Shown piece after piece: positions 43,288-51,892 of a DNA stretch of 64,000 bases; position 1 is the first letter of the stretch; every line of letters begins with the position of its first letter. The stretch covers positions 1 through 64,000 of the forward strand of contig NZ_VCQT01000046.1 of NCBI RefSeq assembly GCF_005938655.1. The letters are read 5' to 3'. Origin of the DNA: Alloalcanivorax gelatiniphagus (lineage in GTDB: Bacteria > Pseudomonadota > Gammaproteobacteria > Pseudomonadales > Alcanivoracaceae). Both the position numbers and the translations under genes were made by a program. Below the pieces are notes generated by a model. That model was given only the letters and a program-made list of their open reading frames with translations. It searched no databases and had not been told where the DNA came from.

Positions 43288-44391
43288 GTGAGCCGCAAAA
43301 TCATCCACGTGGATTGTGATTGTTTCTACGCCGCCGTGGAGGTGCGCGACGACCCGCGCCTGCGCGGTCGTCCGGTGGCGGTGGGCGGCGACCCCAACCG
43401 GCGCGGCGTGATCGCCACCTGCAACTATCCGGCCCGGGACTTCGGCGTGCGCTCGGCGATGGCCTCGTCCCAGGCCCTGCGGCTGTGCCCGGAGCTGGTG
43501 ATTCTGCGCCCGGATTTCGATAAATACCGCCGGGTGTCCGGGCAAATCCAGGATATTTTTCGCACCTTTACCAACATTATCGAGCCCCTCTCCCTGGACG
43601 AAGCGTTTCTGGATGTGTCGGAGAGCCCGCTGCACGCCAACAGCGCCACCCGCATCGCCGAGGCGATCCGCCAGAAGGTGCGCGCCAGCCTGAACATCAC
43701 CGTGTCCGCCGGGGTGGCGCCCAACAAGTTCCTGGCCAAGGTGGCCAGCGACTGGAACAAACCGGACGGGCTGTTCGTGATTCCCCCGGACCGGGTGGAG
43801 GCGTTCGTCGCCACCCTGCCGGTCAAGCGCATCTCCGGCGTGGGCCGGGTCACCGAGGATAAGCTGGCGGCGCTGGGCGTGCATACCTGTGGCGACCTGC
43901 AGCGCCTGGGCCGCCTGGAACTGGCCCATCATTTCGGCAGTTTCGGTGAGCGGCTTTACCACCTGGCCCGGGGCGAGGACGACCGGCCGGTGCAAACCAG
44001 CCGGCGGCGCAAGTCAGTGAGTGTGGAGAAAACCTACCACGAGGACAAACGCACGCTGGCCGACTGGCTGCGTGAACTGGACGATCTGCTGGAACGGCTG
44101 GAACAGCGCATTGCCCGGCTGGATGCCCACTACATCATCCAGGGGCTGACGGTGAAGGTGCGCTACAACGACTTTCGCATCGTCAGCGCCGATCAGGGTG
44201 GGGACCGGCTGGAGCGGGCTCCCTTCGAGCGGCTGCTGAGCCAGCTGTGGGAGCGGCACCCGGCCCCGGCCAGGCTGTTGGGCGTGGGGGTGCGCCTCAA
44301 GGACCTGAAGGAACCGCTCCAGGCCGATCTGTTTCCGGAGGAGCGGGCGCGGGCCCTGCGTGATCGGCGCGGGCCAGGCACTGGTGCATGA
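43288..44391 (+). CDS. dinB: DNA polymerase IV
   Basis: A 367-residue Y-family translesion polymerase. The metal-binding acids are in HVDCDCFYAAVE (~7-18) and LSLDEAFLDV (~101). Helix-hairpin-helix and little-finger domains follow, ending in a hydrophilic tail without a clear beta-clamp QLxLF motif (ADLFPEE is nearest). The start is GTG at 43288, aligning MSRKIIHVDCD with the family; no strong ribosome site or LexA box is visible in the 140 bases upstream. Its last ~95 bases overlap a convergent small ORF. Confidence 0.95.
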   Translation: MSRKIIHVDCDCFYAAVEVRDDPRLRGRPVAVGGDPNRRGVIATCNYPARDFGVRSAMASSQALRLCPELVILRPDFDKYRRVSGQIQDIFRTFTNIIEPLSLDEAFLDVSESPLHANSATRIAEAIRQKVRASLNITVSAGVAPNKFLAKVASDWNKPDGLFVIPPDRVEAFVATLPVKRISGVGRVTEDKLAALGVHTCGDLQRLGRLELAHHFGSFGERLYHLARGEDDRPVQTSRRRKSVSVEKTYHEDKRTLADWLRELDDLLERLEQRIARLDAHYIIQGLTVKVRYNDFRIVSADQGGDRLERAPFERLLSQLWERHPAPARLLGVGVRLKDLKEPLQADLFPEERARALRDRRGPGTGA

Positions 44392-44548
44392 TCTCGCGGC
44401 CGCGCCGGGCCACCGGCTCCATCTGGGTATTCAGGTAGTCCTCCAGCACCCGCACGCTCTCATCGCGCCGGGTAACCGCGTCCGGGCCGGGGTGCACGGT
44501 CAGTTCGCGCACCGCGTCGTCGAGTTGATTGAGATACTTGAGCAACAT
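44297..44548 (-). CDS. Small helical hypothetical protein overlapping dinB 3' end
   Basis: An 83-residue protein. The first ~60 residues (LKYLNQLDDAVRELTV, VRVLEDYLNTQMEPVARRGREIMHQC) look like a natural amphipathic helical protein. The ATG has CGGAG 6 bases upstream. The last ~30 residues are Pro-rich and encoded antisense to the dinB end, suggesting read-through past an older stop. It is unrecognised. Confidence 0.55.
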   Translation of the reverse strand: MLLKYLNQLDDAVRELTVHPGPDAVTRRDESVRVLEDYLNTQMEPVARRGREIMHQCLARADHAGPAPAPPETDRPGAVPSGP

Positions 44549-44737
44549 GCCAAACTCCGGGGCTTTTCGGCCGATGGCGCCTTCACGCCGAGGGCCTCAT
44601 AGTGGCCCAAATCAGCACGGTTTGGCATCCGGCGAACGGAGGAGTGGCGATGAAATCCTGTAAAAACTGATTTCCGTCAAACCGCCGGTGGTCTGATCAA
44701 GGCTGCAGCGGCACCCCGCCCGGCCACGACCGACTCC

Positions 44738-44765
44738 TGTATCCTGTATCCTTCACCCTGTAACG
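44738..44765 (+). repeat. TGTATCC heptamer repeat upstream of ppnN
   Basis: Two exact TGTATCC units are followed by degenerate TTCACCC and TGTAACG, ending 29 bases before the ppnN ATG. A similar doublet is at 49668. It may include the promoter. Confidence 0.5.
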
Positions 44766-44794
44766 CCACAACCGCCGTTCGAAATAGGACAGTT

Positions 44795-46159
44795 ATGACC
44801 GCCACCGTCTCCACCATCGTCGCCCCGGAAGGCAGCCTGGAAGTGCTCAGCCAGCAGGAGGTGGAACGCCTGCGCGATACCTCCGCCAAGGGTCTGCATG
44901 ATCTGCTGCGGCGCTGCGCCCTGGCAGTGCTGAACGCCGGCACCCCCACCGACGACAGCCGCCAGGTGCTGGAAACCTACAAGGACTTTGAAATCCAGGT
45001 AATCCAGGAAGACCGGGGCCTGATGCTCAAGCTGGACAATGCCCCCGCCGGCGCCTTCGTCGATGGCCGCATGATCCGCGGCATCCGCGAGCACCTGTCA
45101 GCGGTGCTGCGCGACATCGTCTACGTGGCCAACGAAATCGAGCACGGCGGGCGCTTCGATCTGGACAGCACCGAGGGCATCTCCAACGCGGTGTTCCATA
45201 TCCTGCGCAACGCCGGCACCCTGCACGCCGGCGAGCGGCCCAACCTGGTGGTGTGCTGGGGCGGCCATTCGATTTCCCGGGAGGAGTACGATTACTCCAA
45301 GAGCGTGGGCTACCAGCTCGGCCTGCGCGGCCTGGACATCTGCACCGGCTGCGGCCCCGGCGCCATGAAGGGCCCGATGAAGGGCGCCCATGTGGCCCAC
45401 GCCAAGCAACGTAACCGCAAGGGCCGCTATCTGGGCATCTCGGAGCCGGGCATCATCGCCGCCGAGGCACCCAACCCGATCGTCAACGAACTGGTGATCA
45501 TGCCGGACATCGAGAAGCGCCTGGAGGCGTTTCTGCGCATCGCCCACAGCATCATCGTGTTCCCCGGCGGCGTTGGCACCACCGAGGAAATCCTCTACCT
45601 GCTGGGCGTGCTGCTGCACCCGGACAACAAGGACATTCCGCTGCCGGTGATCTTCACCGGCCCGGCCCACAGCGCCGAGTACTTCCGCCAGATCGACACC
45701 TTTATCCGCTATGCCCTGGGCGACGACGCCGCCAAGCGCTACCGGATCATCGTCGACGACCCGGAGGCGGTGGCCCTGGCGGTCCGTGACGGGGTGCGCA
45801 AGCTCACCGAATACCGCCGCGAGCACGACGACGCCTTCTACTACAACTGGCGGCTGTCGGTGCCGGTGGACTTCCAGCGCCCCTTCCACCCCAGCCACGA
45901 GGCCATGGCCGCCCTGGCCCTGCACAAGCAACTGCCGGTGTTCGACCTGGCGGCCAACCTGCGCCGGGCGTTCTCCGGCATCGTCGCCGGCAACGTCAAG
46001 GAAACCGGCATCCAGGCCATCGAGGAACACGGCCCCTACCGGCTCAGCGCCGAACCGGGCCTGATGGCCCAACTGGACGTGCTGCTGCAATCGTTCGTGG
46101 CACAAAGCCGCATGAAGCTGCCCGGCAGCCACTACGAGCCTTGTTACGTGTTGGAGTGA
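44795..46159 (+). CDS. ppnN: Nucleotide 5'-monophosphate nucleosidase PpnN (YgdH)
   Basis: A 454-residue LOG-family enzyme that cleaves purine and pyrimidine nucleoside monophosphates to base and ribose 5-phosphate. It is stimulated by (p)ppGpp in E. coli. The LOG core is clear: SVGYQLGLRGLDICTGCGPGAMKGPMKGA (in part, ~171-195) and FPGGVGTTEEILYLLG (~253). Long N- and C-terminal regulatory extensions match PpnN and exclude short cytokinin LOG proteins. The ATG follows AGGA. A REP pair follows the stop within 6 bases. Confidence 0.95.
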   Translation: MTATVSTIVAPEGSLEVLSQQEVERLRDTSAKGLHDLLRRCALAVLNAGTPTDDSRQVLETYKDFEIQVIQEDRGLMLKLDNAPAGAFVDGRMIRGIREHLSAVLRDIVYVANEIEHGGRFDLDSTEGISNAVFHILRNAGTLHAGERPNLVVCWGGHSISREEYDYSKSVGYQLGLRGLDICTGCGPGAMKGPMKGAHVAHAKQRNRKGRYLGISEPGIIAAEAPNPIVNELVIMPDIEKRLEAFLRIAHSIIVFPGGVGTTEEILYLLGVLLHPDNKDIPLPVIFTGPAHSAEYFRQIDTFIRYALGDDAAKRYRIIVDDPEAVALAVRDGVRKLTEYRREHDDAFYYNWRLSVPVDFQRPFHPSHEAMAALALHKQLPVFDLAANLRRAFSGIVAGNVKETGIQAIEEHGPYRLSAEPGLMAQLDVLLQSFVAQSRMKLPGSHYEPCYVLE

Positions 46160-46164
46160 TCGTG

Positions 46165-46228
46165 ATCGCGGCTGAAGCCGCTCCTACCGTCAATACACCC
46201 ACACTGTAGGAGCGACTTTAGTCGCGAT
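46165..46228. repeat. REP inverted pair
   Basis: An inverted unit at 46165-46187 and a forward GACTTTAGTC variant at 46206-46228 lie between convergent genes. Confidence 0.9.
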
Positions 46229-46238
46229 CACCGGCCGC

Positions 46239-47009
46239 TCAACGCGGCTGCATACGAATCCCGCCATCCAACCGGATGGTTTCGCCGTTAAGGAAGGTGT
46301 TCTCCGCCATATGGCAGACCAGGGCGGCGTATTCCGGCGGGTCGCCCAGGCGTTTCGGGAACTGGGTCATTTCGATCAGCGGCATCTTCACCTTGTCCGG
46401 GGCGGCGTTCATCAGCGGGGTGTTGAAGATGCCCGGGGCGATGGTGTTCACGCGGATGCCGAACTGGGCCAGGTCCCGGGCCATGGGCAGGGTCATGCCC
46501 ACCACGCCGCCCTTGGTGGCGGCGTAGGCCACCTGGCCCACCTGGCCGTCGAAGGCGGCCACCGAGGCGGTGTTGACGATCACGCCACGCTCGTTGTCCT
46601 CACCGGGTTCGTTCTCGGCCATCACCGCCGCCGCCAGTCGCGCCACATTGAAGGTGCCGATCAGGTTGATCTGAACCACCATATTGAACACGCCCAGGTC
46701 GTGGGGCTGGTTGTCCCGGCCCACGGTCTTCATGGCGGAGCCCACGCCGGCGCAGTTGACGCAAAGATGGATGGCGCCGAACTTGTCCTTGGTGGCGTCG
46801 ATGGCGGCCTTCACCGAGGCTTCGTCGGTCACGTCGGTGGCCACGAAGGCGGCGGCGTCGCCCAGCTCGGCGGCGGCCCGGGCGCCTTTGTCCTCGTCAC
46901 GGTCCAGGATCATCACCTTGCCGCCCTTGGCGACCAGCGCTTGCGCGGTGGCCAGGCCCAGGCCGGAGGCGGCCCCGGTGATCACGGCGACTTTACCTTC
47001 AATGTTCAT
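46239..47009 (-). CDS. Type-2 3-hydroxyacyl-CoA dehydrogenase-like SDR
   Basis: A 256-residue classical SDR resembling HSD17B10/FadB2-like short-chain 3-hydroxyacyl-CoA dehydrogenases. It has [12 protein letters not shown] (~11), NCAGVG (~89), an insertion [23 protein letters not shown] (in part) and the YAATKGG catalytic Tyr/Lys (~165). It should oxidise 3-hydroxyacyl-CoA with NAD+ in fatty acid or branched-chain catabolism. The ATG has AGGGAG upstream. Confidence 0.9.
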   Translation of the reverse strand: MNIEGKVAVITGAASGLGLATAQALVAKGGKVMILDRDEDKGARAAAELGDAAAFVATDVTDEASVKAAIDATKDKFGAIHLCVNCAGVGSAMKTVGRDNQPHDLGVFNMVVQINLIGTFNVARLAAAVMAENEPGEDNERGVIVNTASVAAFDGQVGQVAYAATKGGVVGMTLPMARDLAQFGIRVNTIAPGIFNTPLMNAAPDKVKMPLIEMTQFPKRLGDPPEYAALVCHMAENTFLNGETIRLDGGIRMQPR

Positions 47010-47029
47010 ACTGACTCCCTATGTTGTGG

Positions 47030-47124
47030 ATCGCGGCTGAAGCGGAGCGCCGACCGGCTTGCTCCGGGGTATCGCGGCTGAAGCCGCTGCTACGGTGCAC
47101 CGCAGGAGCGGCTTCAGCCGCGAT
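47030..47124. repeat. REP cluster
   Basis: A broken inverted unit near 47030-47046 is followed by an inverted unit at 47071-47093 (CTGC variant) and a forward unit at 47102-47124 with an 8-base loop. The rest of the gap to egtB (47125-47241) shows no further feature. Confidence 0.85.
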
Positions 47125-47241
47125 CAAAGTTAAAATCACGCAAAAAAGTACTATAGCGAAGGTCAAGCCGCCCGACATTGTTGCTTCCGCTCAACGGTGT
47201 GCGCATTCTGGTTACCATCCGCTATCAGCAAGGGGATTGCC

Positions 47242-48546
47242 ATGAGTCAGCCTGACAGCCAGCCTCAAGGCCCCGGCCTCGGCGAACGGCTGGCCGACAC
47301 CCGGCGTTTCAGTGAAACCCTGTGCGAGCCGCTGGGGGTCGAGGACATGGGCCTGCAGGCCTGTCCGGAGGTAAGCCCGCCACGCTGGCATCTGGCGCAC
47401 ACCACCTGGTTTTTCGAGACCTTTATCCTCAAGCCCCGGGTCGCCGGCTACCGCCCCTTCGACGAACGCTTCGAGTACCTGTTCAACAGCTATTACAACG
47501 GCGTCGGCGCCCAGTACCCGCGCCCGCAGCGGCATCTGCTGTCGCGGCCGGACACCGACACCGTGCGGCGCTGGCGCGCCCGGGTGGACGAGGCCCTGCA
47601 GACCCTGCTGGCCAGCGACGACGACCCGCGATTACAGGCCCTGGTGGCGCTGGGCATCGAACACGAACAGCAGCACCAGGAGCTGCTGCTCACCGATATC
47701 AAGCACAGTTTCTCCTACAACCCGCTGTGGCCGGTGTACCGGCCCCGGGATGACGACGGCGCCACGGCGGCGGAATTCCGCTGGCTGGATTACCCCGGCG
47801 GCCTGGTGGAAATCGGCGCCGCTGACGATGCCCCCTTCTGCTTCGACAATGAAACCCCGCGCCACCGGCAATGGCTGGAACCCTTTGCCCTGGCCAACCG
47901 GCCCAGCACCTGCGCCGAATACCTGGCGTTCATTGATGACGGCGGCTACCGGCGCCCGGAGCTGTGGCTGTCCGACGGCTGGGACTGGGTGCGCGCCAGC
48001 GGCGCCACGGCGCCGCTGTACTGGTTTCTGGAGGACGGCGCACCGGAGTACTACACCCTGGCCGGGCGCCGCCCGATCCAGCTGCACGAACCGGTGGCCC
48101 ACCTCAATTACTACGAGGCGGACGCCTTTGCCCGCTGGTGCGGCAAGCGTCTGCCCACCGAGGCGGAATGGGAACACGCCGCCGCCCGGCGGCCGGTGGC
48201 CGGCGGCTTCGTGGGCAACGGCCGCTTCCATCCCTCGGTGGCGGTGGATGGCGATGATCGGGACGCGCCCCTGCAACTGTTCGGCGACGTTTGGGAATGG
48301 ACCGGCAGCGCCTATCTGCCCTACCCGGGTTTCGCGCCGGCGGCCGGCGCCGTGGGCGAATACAACGGCAAGTTCATGAGCAACCAGATGGTGCTGCGCG
48401 GCGGCTCCTGCGCCAGCCACCGGGACCACCTGCGCGCCAGCTATCGCAATTTCTTTTACCCCCATCTGCGCTGGCAGTTCAGCGGCGTTCGTCTGGCCCA
48501 GAGCATGGAGGCACCCCGTGGCCCGTCCGCAACGACTCTTGCCTAA
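47242..48546 (+). CDS. egtB: Ergothioneine biosynthesis protein EgtB
   Basis: A 434-residue non-heme iron sulfoxide synthase that joins hercynine to a thiol (gamma-Glu-Cys or Cys) with O2. The N-terminal DinB-like domain supplies the iron ligands: His ~53 and HEQQHQE at 141-147 (HX3HXE). The C-terminal FGE-sulfatase domain has FGDVWEWTGSAY (~350) and GGSCASHRDHLRASYRNFF (~395). The ATG has AAGGGGAT upstream. Its 3' end overlaps egtD by 29 bases, so the pair is coupled. No EgtA, EgtC or EgtE is present here. Confidence 0.95.
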   Translation: MSQPDSQPQGPGLGERLADTRRFSETLCEPLGVEDMGLQACPEVSPPRWHLAHTTWFFETFILKPRVAGYRPFDERFEYLFNSYYNGVGAQYPRPQRHLLSRPDTDTVRRWRARVDEALQTLLASDDDPRLQALVALGIEHEQQHQELLLTDIKHSFSYNPLWPVYRPRDDDGATAAEFRWLDYPGGLVEIGAADDAPFCFDNETPRHRQWLEPFALANRPSTCAEYLAFIDDGGYRRPELWLSDGWDWVRASGATAPLYWFLEDGAPEYYTLAGRRPIQLHEPVAHLNYYEADAFARWCGKRLPTEAEWEHAAARRPVAGGFVGNGRFHPSVAVDGDDRDAPLQLFGDVWEWTGSAYLPYPGFAPAAGAVGEYNGKFMSNQMVLRGGSCASHRDHLRASYRNFFYPHLRWQFSGVRLAQSMEAPRGPSATTLA

Positions 48547-49492
48547 CCTGACCTTTCTGGATTTACAGCCGCCCATGATCGACGCCGCCCGGGAGGTGGC
48601 CACCTCCCTGTCGGCGCCCCGGCCCACCCTGGACCCCAAGTACTTTTACGACCAACGCGGCTCCGCCCTGTTCGACGCCATCACCCGCACCCCGGAGTAC
48701 TACCCCACCCGCACAGAGGCGTCCCTGTTGGCGGACCACGCCGACGCCATGGCCGCGGAGCTGGGGTCGGACCTGGTGATCGCCGAGCCCGGCGCCGGCG
48801 GCTGCGAGAAGGTGCGCATTCTGCTGGACCGCTGGCGGCCCAGCGGCTACATGCCCCTGGAAATTTCCCGGGAATGTTTGCTCGGCGCCACCCGGGAACT
48901 GGCGCCGCGCTACCCGGCGGTGCACTTCAGCGCGGTGTGCGCGGACTATTCCCAGGCGCTCAGCTTCCCGGTGGATGACGGCGGCCGCCGCCGGCTGGTG
49001 TTCTTTCCCGGTTCCACCATCGGCAACTTCGAGCCGGCGGCCCGGGGGGACTTTCTGCTCGGCCTGCGCGGCCTGGCCGGCGGCCAGGGCTACCTGCTGA
49101 TCGGCGCCGACCTGCAGAAGGACCCGGCACGGCTCAATGCCGCCTACAACGATGCCGCCGGTCACACCGCCGCCTTCAATCTGAACGCCCTGCACCATCT
49201 GAACCAGCGGCTGGGCTGTGGCTTCGACCCGGACGCCTTCGCCCACCGGGCGTTCTACAACGAAACCCTGCACCGCATCGAAATGCATCTGGAGTGCCGC
49301 CGGGATCAGGCCATTACCGTGGCCGACCAGCGCATCGAACTGCCGGAAGGCACCCGAATCCACACCGAGAATTCCTACAAGTTCACCGTGGAGGGATTTT
49401 CCCGGGAACTGGTGGAGGCCGGCTTCTCGCCGGTGGCCAGCTGGGTGGACGACGAGGGCCTGTTCAGCGTTCATCTGGCCCGCGTGGCCTGA
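48518..49492 (+). CDS. egtD: L-histidine N-alpha-methyltransferase EgtD
   Basis: A 324-residue SAM-dependent enzyme that trimethylates histidine to hercynine. Motifs include PKYFYDQRGSALFDAIT (~33), EYYPTRTEASLL (~53), an SAM site AEPGAGGCEKVRILLD (~90) and FFPGSTIGNFEP (~165). The C-terminal IHTENSYKFT (~285) is typical. The start is GTG at 48518 with GGAGG 7 bases upstream, inside egtB. Together with EgtB it completes the ergothioneine core; cleavage of the sulfoxide may use an unlinked lyase. Confidence 0.95.
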   Translation: MARPQRLLPNLTFLDLQPPMIDAAREVATSLSAPRPTLDPKYFYDQRGSALFDAITRTPEYYPTRTEASLLADHADAMAAELGSDLVIAEPGAGGCEKVRILLDRWRPSGYMPLEISRECLLGATRELAPRYPAVHFSAVCADYSQALSFPVDDGGRRRLVFFPGSTIGNFEPAARGDFLLGLRGLAGGQGYLLIGADLQKDPARLNAAYNDAAGHTAAFNLNALHHLNQRLGCGFDPDAFAHRAFYNETLHRIEMHLECRRDQAITVADQRIELPEGTRIHTENSYKFTVEGFSRELVEAGFSPVASWVDDEGLFSVHLARVA

Positions 49493-49501
49493 CGTGGCCC
49501 T

Positions 49502-49573
49502 GTAGGAGCGGCTTCAGCGGCGATCTTCAGCCGCGATCAAACGCCGGGCTATCGCGGCTGAAGCCGCTCCTAC
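49502..49573. repeat. REP cluster
   Basis: A forward unit at 49502-49524 (CAGCGGC variant) is followed by a half unit at 49525-49537 and an inverted unit at 49551-49573. The order is head-out, opposite to most pairs. Confidence 0.85.
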
Positions 49574-49667
49574 GGGGGGCACGGAGGGGGCGGGCCAAAG
49601 GCGCGGGCGCGGGGCGGTTGGCCGCGGAGGTGAGCGGTTCCGCCGCACGGCGTGGCCGGTGGCGGCG

Positions 49668-49695
49668 TATCCTGTATCCTGAAAAATCTGTATCG
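49668..49695 (+). repeat. TATCCTG heptamer doublet upstream of thioesterase gene
   Basis: TATCCTG occurs twice in direct succession, followed by CTGTATCG. It shares the TGTATCC unit with the ppnN leader. It lies 40-67 bases before the thioesterase ATG and may carry promoter elements. Confidence 0.45.
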
Positions 49696-49734
49696 AGCCG
49701 GCGCTGCCGGCGCCCGGGGAAGGAACGACCATTC

Positions 49735-50268
49735 ATGCTGGAACTGATCAGCGCGGCACGCCGCCGCAAACGCCCGCCCACCCATGACCTGTTCGATGTG
49801 ATCGCACTGGATTTCCGGGTGGGCCTGCTGGATATCGACCTGAATCTGCAGCTCAACACCGGCAAGTACGTGAAAATCATGGACCGCTGCCGGCTGGAAC
49901 ACGCGGTGGTCACCGGGCTGCTGCACCGTACCGTCACCGCCCGGGCCAGCACCGTGGTGGCCAATACCGAGATCGCCTATATCCGCGAGCTGCGCCCCTA
50001 CCAGCGTTTCCAGGTGCACACCCGGCTGCTGGGCTGGGACGACAAGTACACCTATTACGACCAGCGCTTCGAATCCCAGCGCAAGCTGCACACCCATGCC
50101 CTGCACCGGCTTGCCCATATGTATGGGGGCAAGCCGATCAGCCCGCCGGCGTTCCAGGAAATGACCGGGCTGAATCTGACGTCCCCGCCGCTGCCGGACT
50201 ATGTGCGCGACTGGAAGACCCTGCTGCAGAACAAGCGGCGTCTCACCGAGCGCGATGTTGATTCCTAG
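49735..50268 (+). CDS. Hotdog-fold thioesterase-like protein (THEM6 type)
   Basis: A 177-residue single-domain 4HBT-like protein. DIDLNLQLNTGKYVKIMDRCRLEH (in part, ~40-62) is the long-helix motif, and EIAYIRELRPYQRFQVHTRLLGWDDKYTYYDQRF (in part) is the strand region. Relatives hydrolyse acyl-CoA thioesters; activity and substrate are inferred. The ATG at 49735 has AAGGAACG upstream; the open frame before it overlaps egtD. Confidence 0.85.
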   Translation: MLELISAARRRKRPPTHDLFDVIALDFRVGLLDIDLNLQLNTGKYVKIMDRCRLEHAVVTGLLHRTVTARASTVVANTEIAYIRELRPYQRFQVHTRLLGWDDKYTYYDQRFESQRKLHTHALHRLAHMYGGKPISPPAFQEMTGLNLTSPPLPDYVRDWKTLLQNKRRLTERDVDS

Positions 50269-50273
50269 CGCGG

Positions 50274-50327
50274 ATCGCGGCTGAAGCCGCTCCTACGGGG
50301 CGGGGTAGGAGCGGCTTCAGCCGCGAT
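50274..50327. repeat. REP inverted pair
   Basis: An inverted unit at 50274-50296 and a forward unit at 50305-50327 have an 8-base centre, between convergent genes. Confidence 0.92.
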
Positions 50328-50333
50328 GTCCGC

Positions 50334-50942
50334 CTAGGCCAGCACCACCCCGAACGCCAGGGCGATCAACAGCAGACCGGCGGCGCGCTCCACCCAGGGG
50401 CCGTGGCGGGCCAGACCCGGCGCCCGCCCCCGGGCCACCAGCAGGCGCGCCACCAGCAGATCCCAAAGCAGCACCACCAGGAACATCCACAGCCCATAGA
50501 GAGCCTGCACGCCGGTGGGTGTGGCCCGCGCCGCCAGCAGCGAGAACAGCCCCATATAGAACAGCCCGTTCTTGGGGTTGAGCAGCGCCGACCCCAGCCC
50601 GGCGAGAAAACCGGCGCGGCCGTGCAAGGTGGCGGCGGTGCCGGCGTCTCCGGCGGGCGCCCGGGACGCGGCCCGCCAGAACCGTATCCCCAGGTAGAAC
50701 AGCCAGGCGGCACCCGCCCACTGCACCACCCGGAACAGCGGCCCGTCCGGGTCCAGCAGGGCGAAACCGCCCACCGCCAGGGCGATAAAGACACCGTTGC
50801 CCAGGGCCACCCCGACACACACCGCCGCCGCCGTCCGCCAGCCGGACACCAGGGCGCTGCGCGCGATCAGAATGAAATCCGGGCCGGGGCTCAACAGGGC
50901 CAGAAAGTGGGCGCCGGCCACGGGAATAAACGAATCCAGCAT
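50334..50942 (-). CDS. LysE/RhtB-family amino acid exporter
   Basis: A 202-residue membrane protein with six helices. The family N-terminal signature is clear (LALLSPGPDFILIARSAL, ~15-32), along with GLGSALLNPKNGLFYMGLFS (~112). It should export an amino acid or related metabolite. It sits 69 bases downstream of an AraC regulator on the same strand, a common regulator/LysE pair. Confidence 0.92.
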   Translation of the reverse strand: MLDSFIPVAGAHFLALLSPGPDFILIARSALVSGWRTAAAVCVGVALGNGVFIALAVGGFALLDPDGPLFRVVQWAGAAWLFYLGIRFWRAASRAPAGDAGTAATLHGRAGFLAGLGSALLNPKNGLFYMGLFSLLAARATPTGVQALYGLWMFLVVLLWDLLVARLLVARGRAPGLARHGPWVERAAGLLLIALAFGVVLA

Positions 50943-51011
50943 GGGCCTCTCCTGCGGGGGAAGCGCGCATCCTAGCCCGGGCCGCCGGCGGCGGATTGAA
51001 GAAAAGTGCGC

Positions 51012-51794
51012 TCAGCGCGGGCGCCGGTAGAACCCCGGCGTCATCGCCACCCGCTCCTTGAAGGCCCGCTGGAAGTGACTCTGATCGGCGAAGCCCAGGT
51101 CATGGGCCACCCGGGTCAGGTCGGCGCCCTGGCGCAGCAAGGCGCGGGCCCGGTCGATGCGCCGGTCCAGCCGGTAGGCGTGGGGGGTCATGCCGGTGGC
51201 GCCCTGGAAACGGCGGATCAACTGGTAGCGGCTCAACCCCAGCCGCGCCGCCAGGGCCGGCAAGGACGGTGCCTCCGCCAGGGGCTCCGCCAACCAGCGG
51301 CGCACCGGCTCCAGCTCCGGCGCCGCCGGCGGCGGGCCCACTACAGGATCGCCCCGCCAGTCGCCCCGGCTCAGAAAGGCGGCCAGGGCCGCCGCCTTGT
51401 GCCGCGCCGAGCGGCCCGAAAACAGGCAATCGTTGAGGCGCTGGAAGCGCTCATAGGCGTCCGGGTCCTCGCCCACCTGCACCGCCGTGGGCAGGGGGCC
51501 CGCCCAGCGCCGCATCCAGGCCACGTCCACATACAGCATCTGATAGCCCCAGGCCCGCCCGGGCAGGGGATTGCAGGAGTGCGGCAGCCAGGCGGGAATG
51601 CTGATCAGGCTGCCCGGCGTCAGAATACGGCCGGCGCCGGGACAGCGGAAATCGCTGTGGCCCCGGTCCACCACGCCGATGGACCAGGTGGAATGGCTGT
51701 GCGGGCGATAGCAGGCCAGGCTGTCGCTGGCCCGCCGGCTCTCCACGAACGGCAGCTGAGGGTCACGCCACAGGCGGGAGGTGGACGGCGGCAT
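51012..51794 (-). CDS. AraC-family regulator with cupin N-domain
   Basis: A 260-residue regulator. The N-terminal cupin-like sensor (~5-90: HSHSTWSIGVVDRG, LISIPAWLPHSCNP) precedes a C-terminal helix-turn-helix (ARLGLSRYQLIRRFQGATG; LGFADQSHFQRAFKERVAMTPG, in part). The ATG at 51794 has GGAGG 4 bases upstream; an open extension to 51824 is less likely. It probably controls the adjacent LysE exporter. Confidence 0.9.
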   Translation of the reverse strand: MPPSTSRLWRDPQLPFVESRRASDSLACYRPHSHSTWSIGVVDRGHSDFRCPGAGRILTPGSLISIPAWLPHSCNPLPGRAWGYQMLYVDVAWMRRWAGPLPTAVQVGEDPDAYERFQRLNDCLFSGRSARHKAAALAAFLSRGDWRGDPVVGPPPAAPELEPVRRWLAEPLAEAPSLPALAARLGLSRYQLIRRFQGATGMTPHAYRLDRRIDRARALLRQGADLTRVAHDLGFADQSHFQRAFKERVAMTPGFYRRPR

Positions 51795-51892
51795 GACGCC
51801 TCCAATCAATAACAAGGACGCCATTTTACCCCGGCCGCCCGGGCGGCACGATACCGTCGACCGCCCACCGCTTCACCGTTACAATCCGCCCC

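Noticed and set aside
44650-44670. Six-codon ORF MKSCKN with a GGAGGAG site, upstream of ppnN
   Set aside because: Too short to judge, no attenuator structure follows, and it is 125 bases from ppnN. It could be chance.
50403-50975. Gln/Pro-rich frame antisense to the LysE gene
   Set aside because: No domain; the reverse strand carries a complete LysE exporter with its PGPDF motif.
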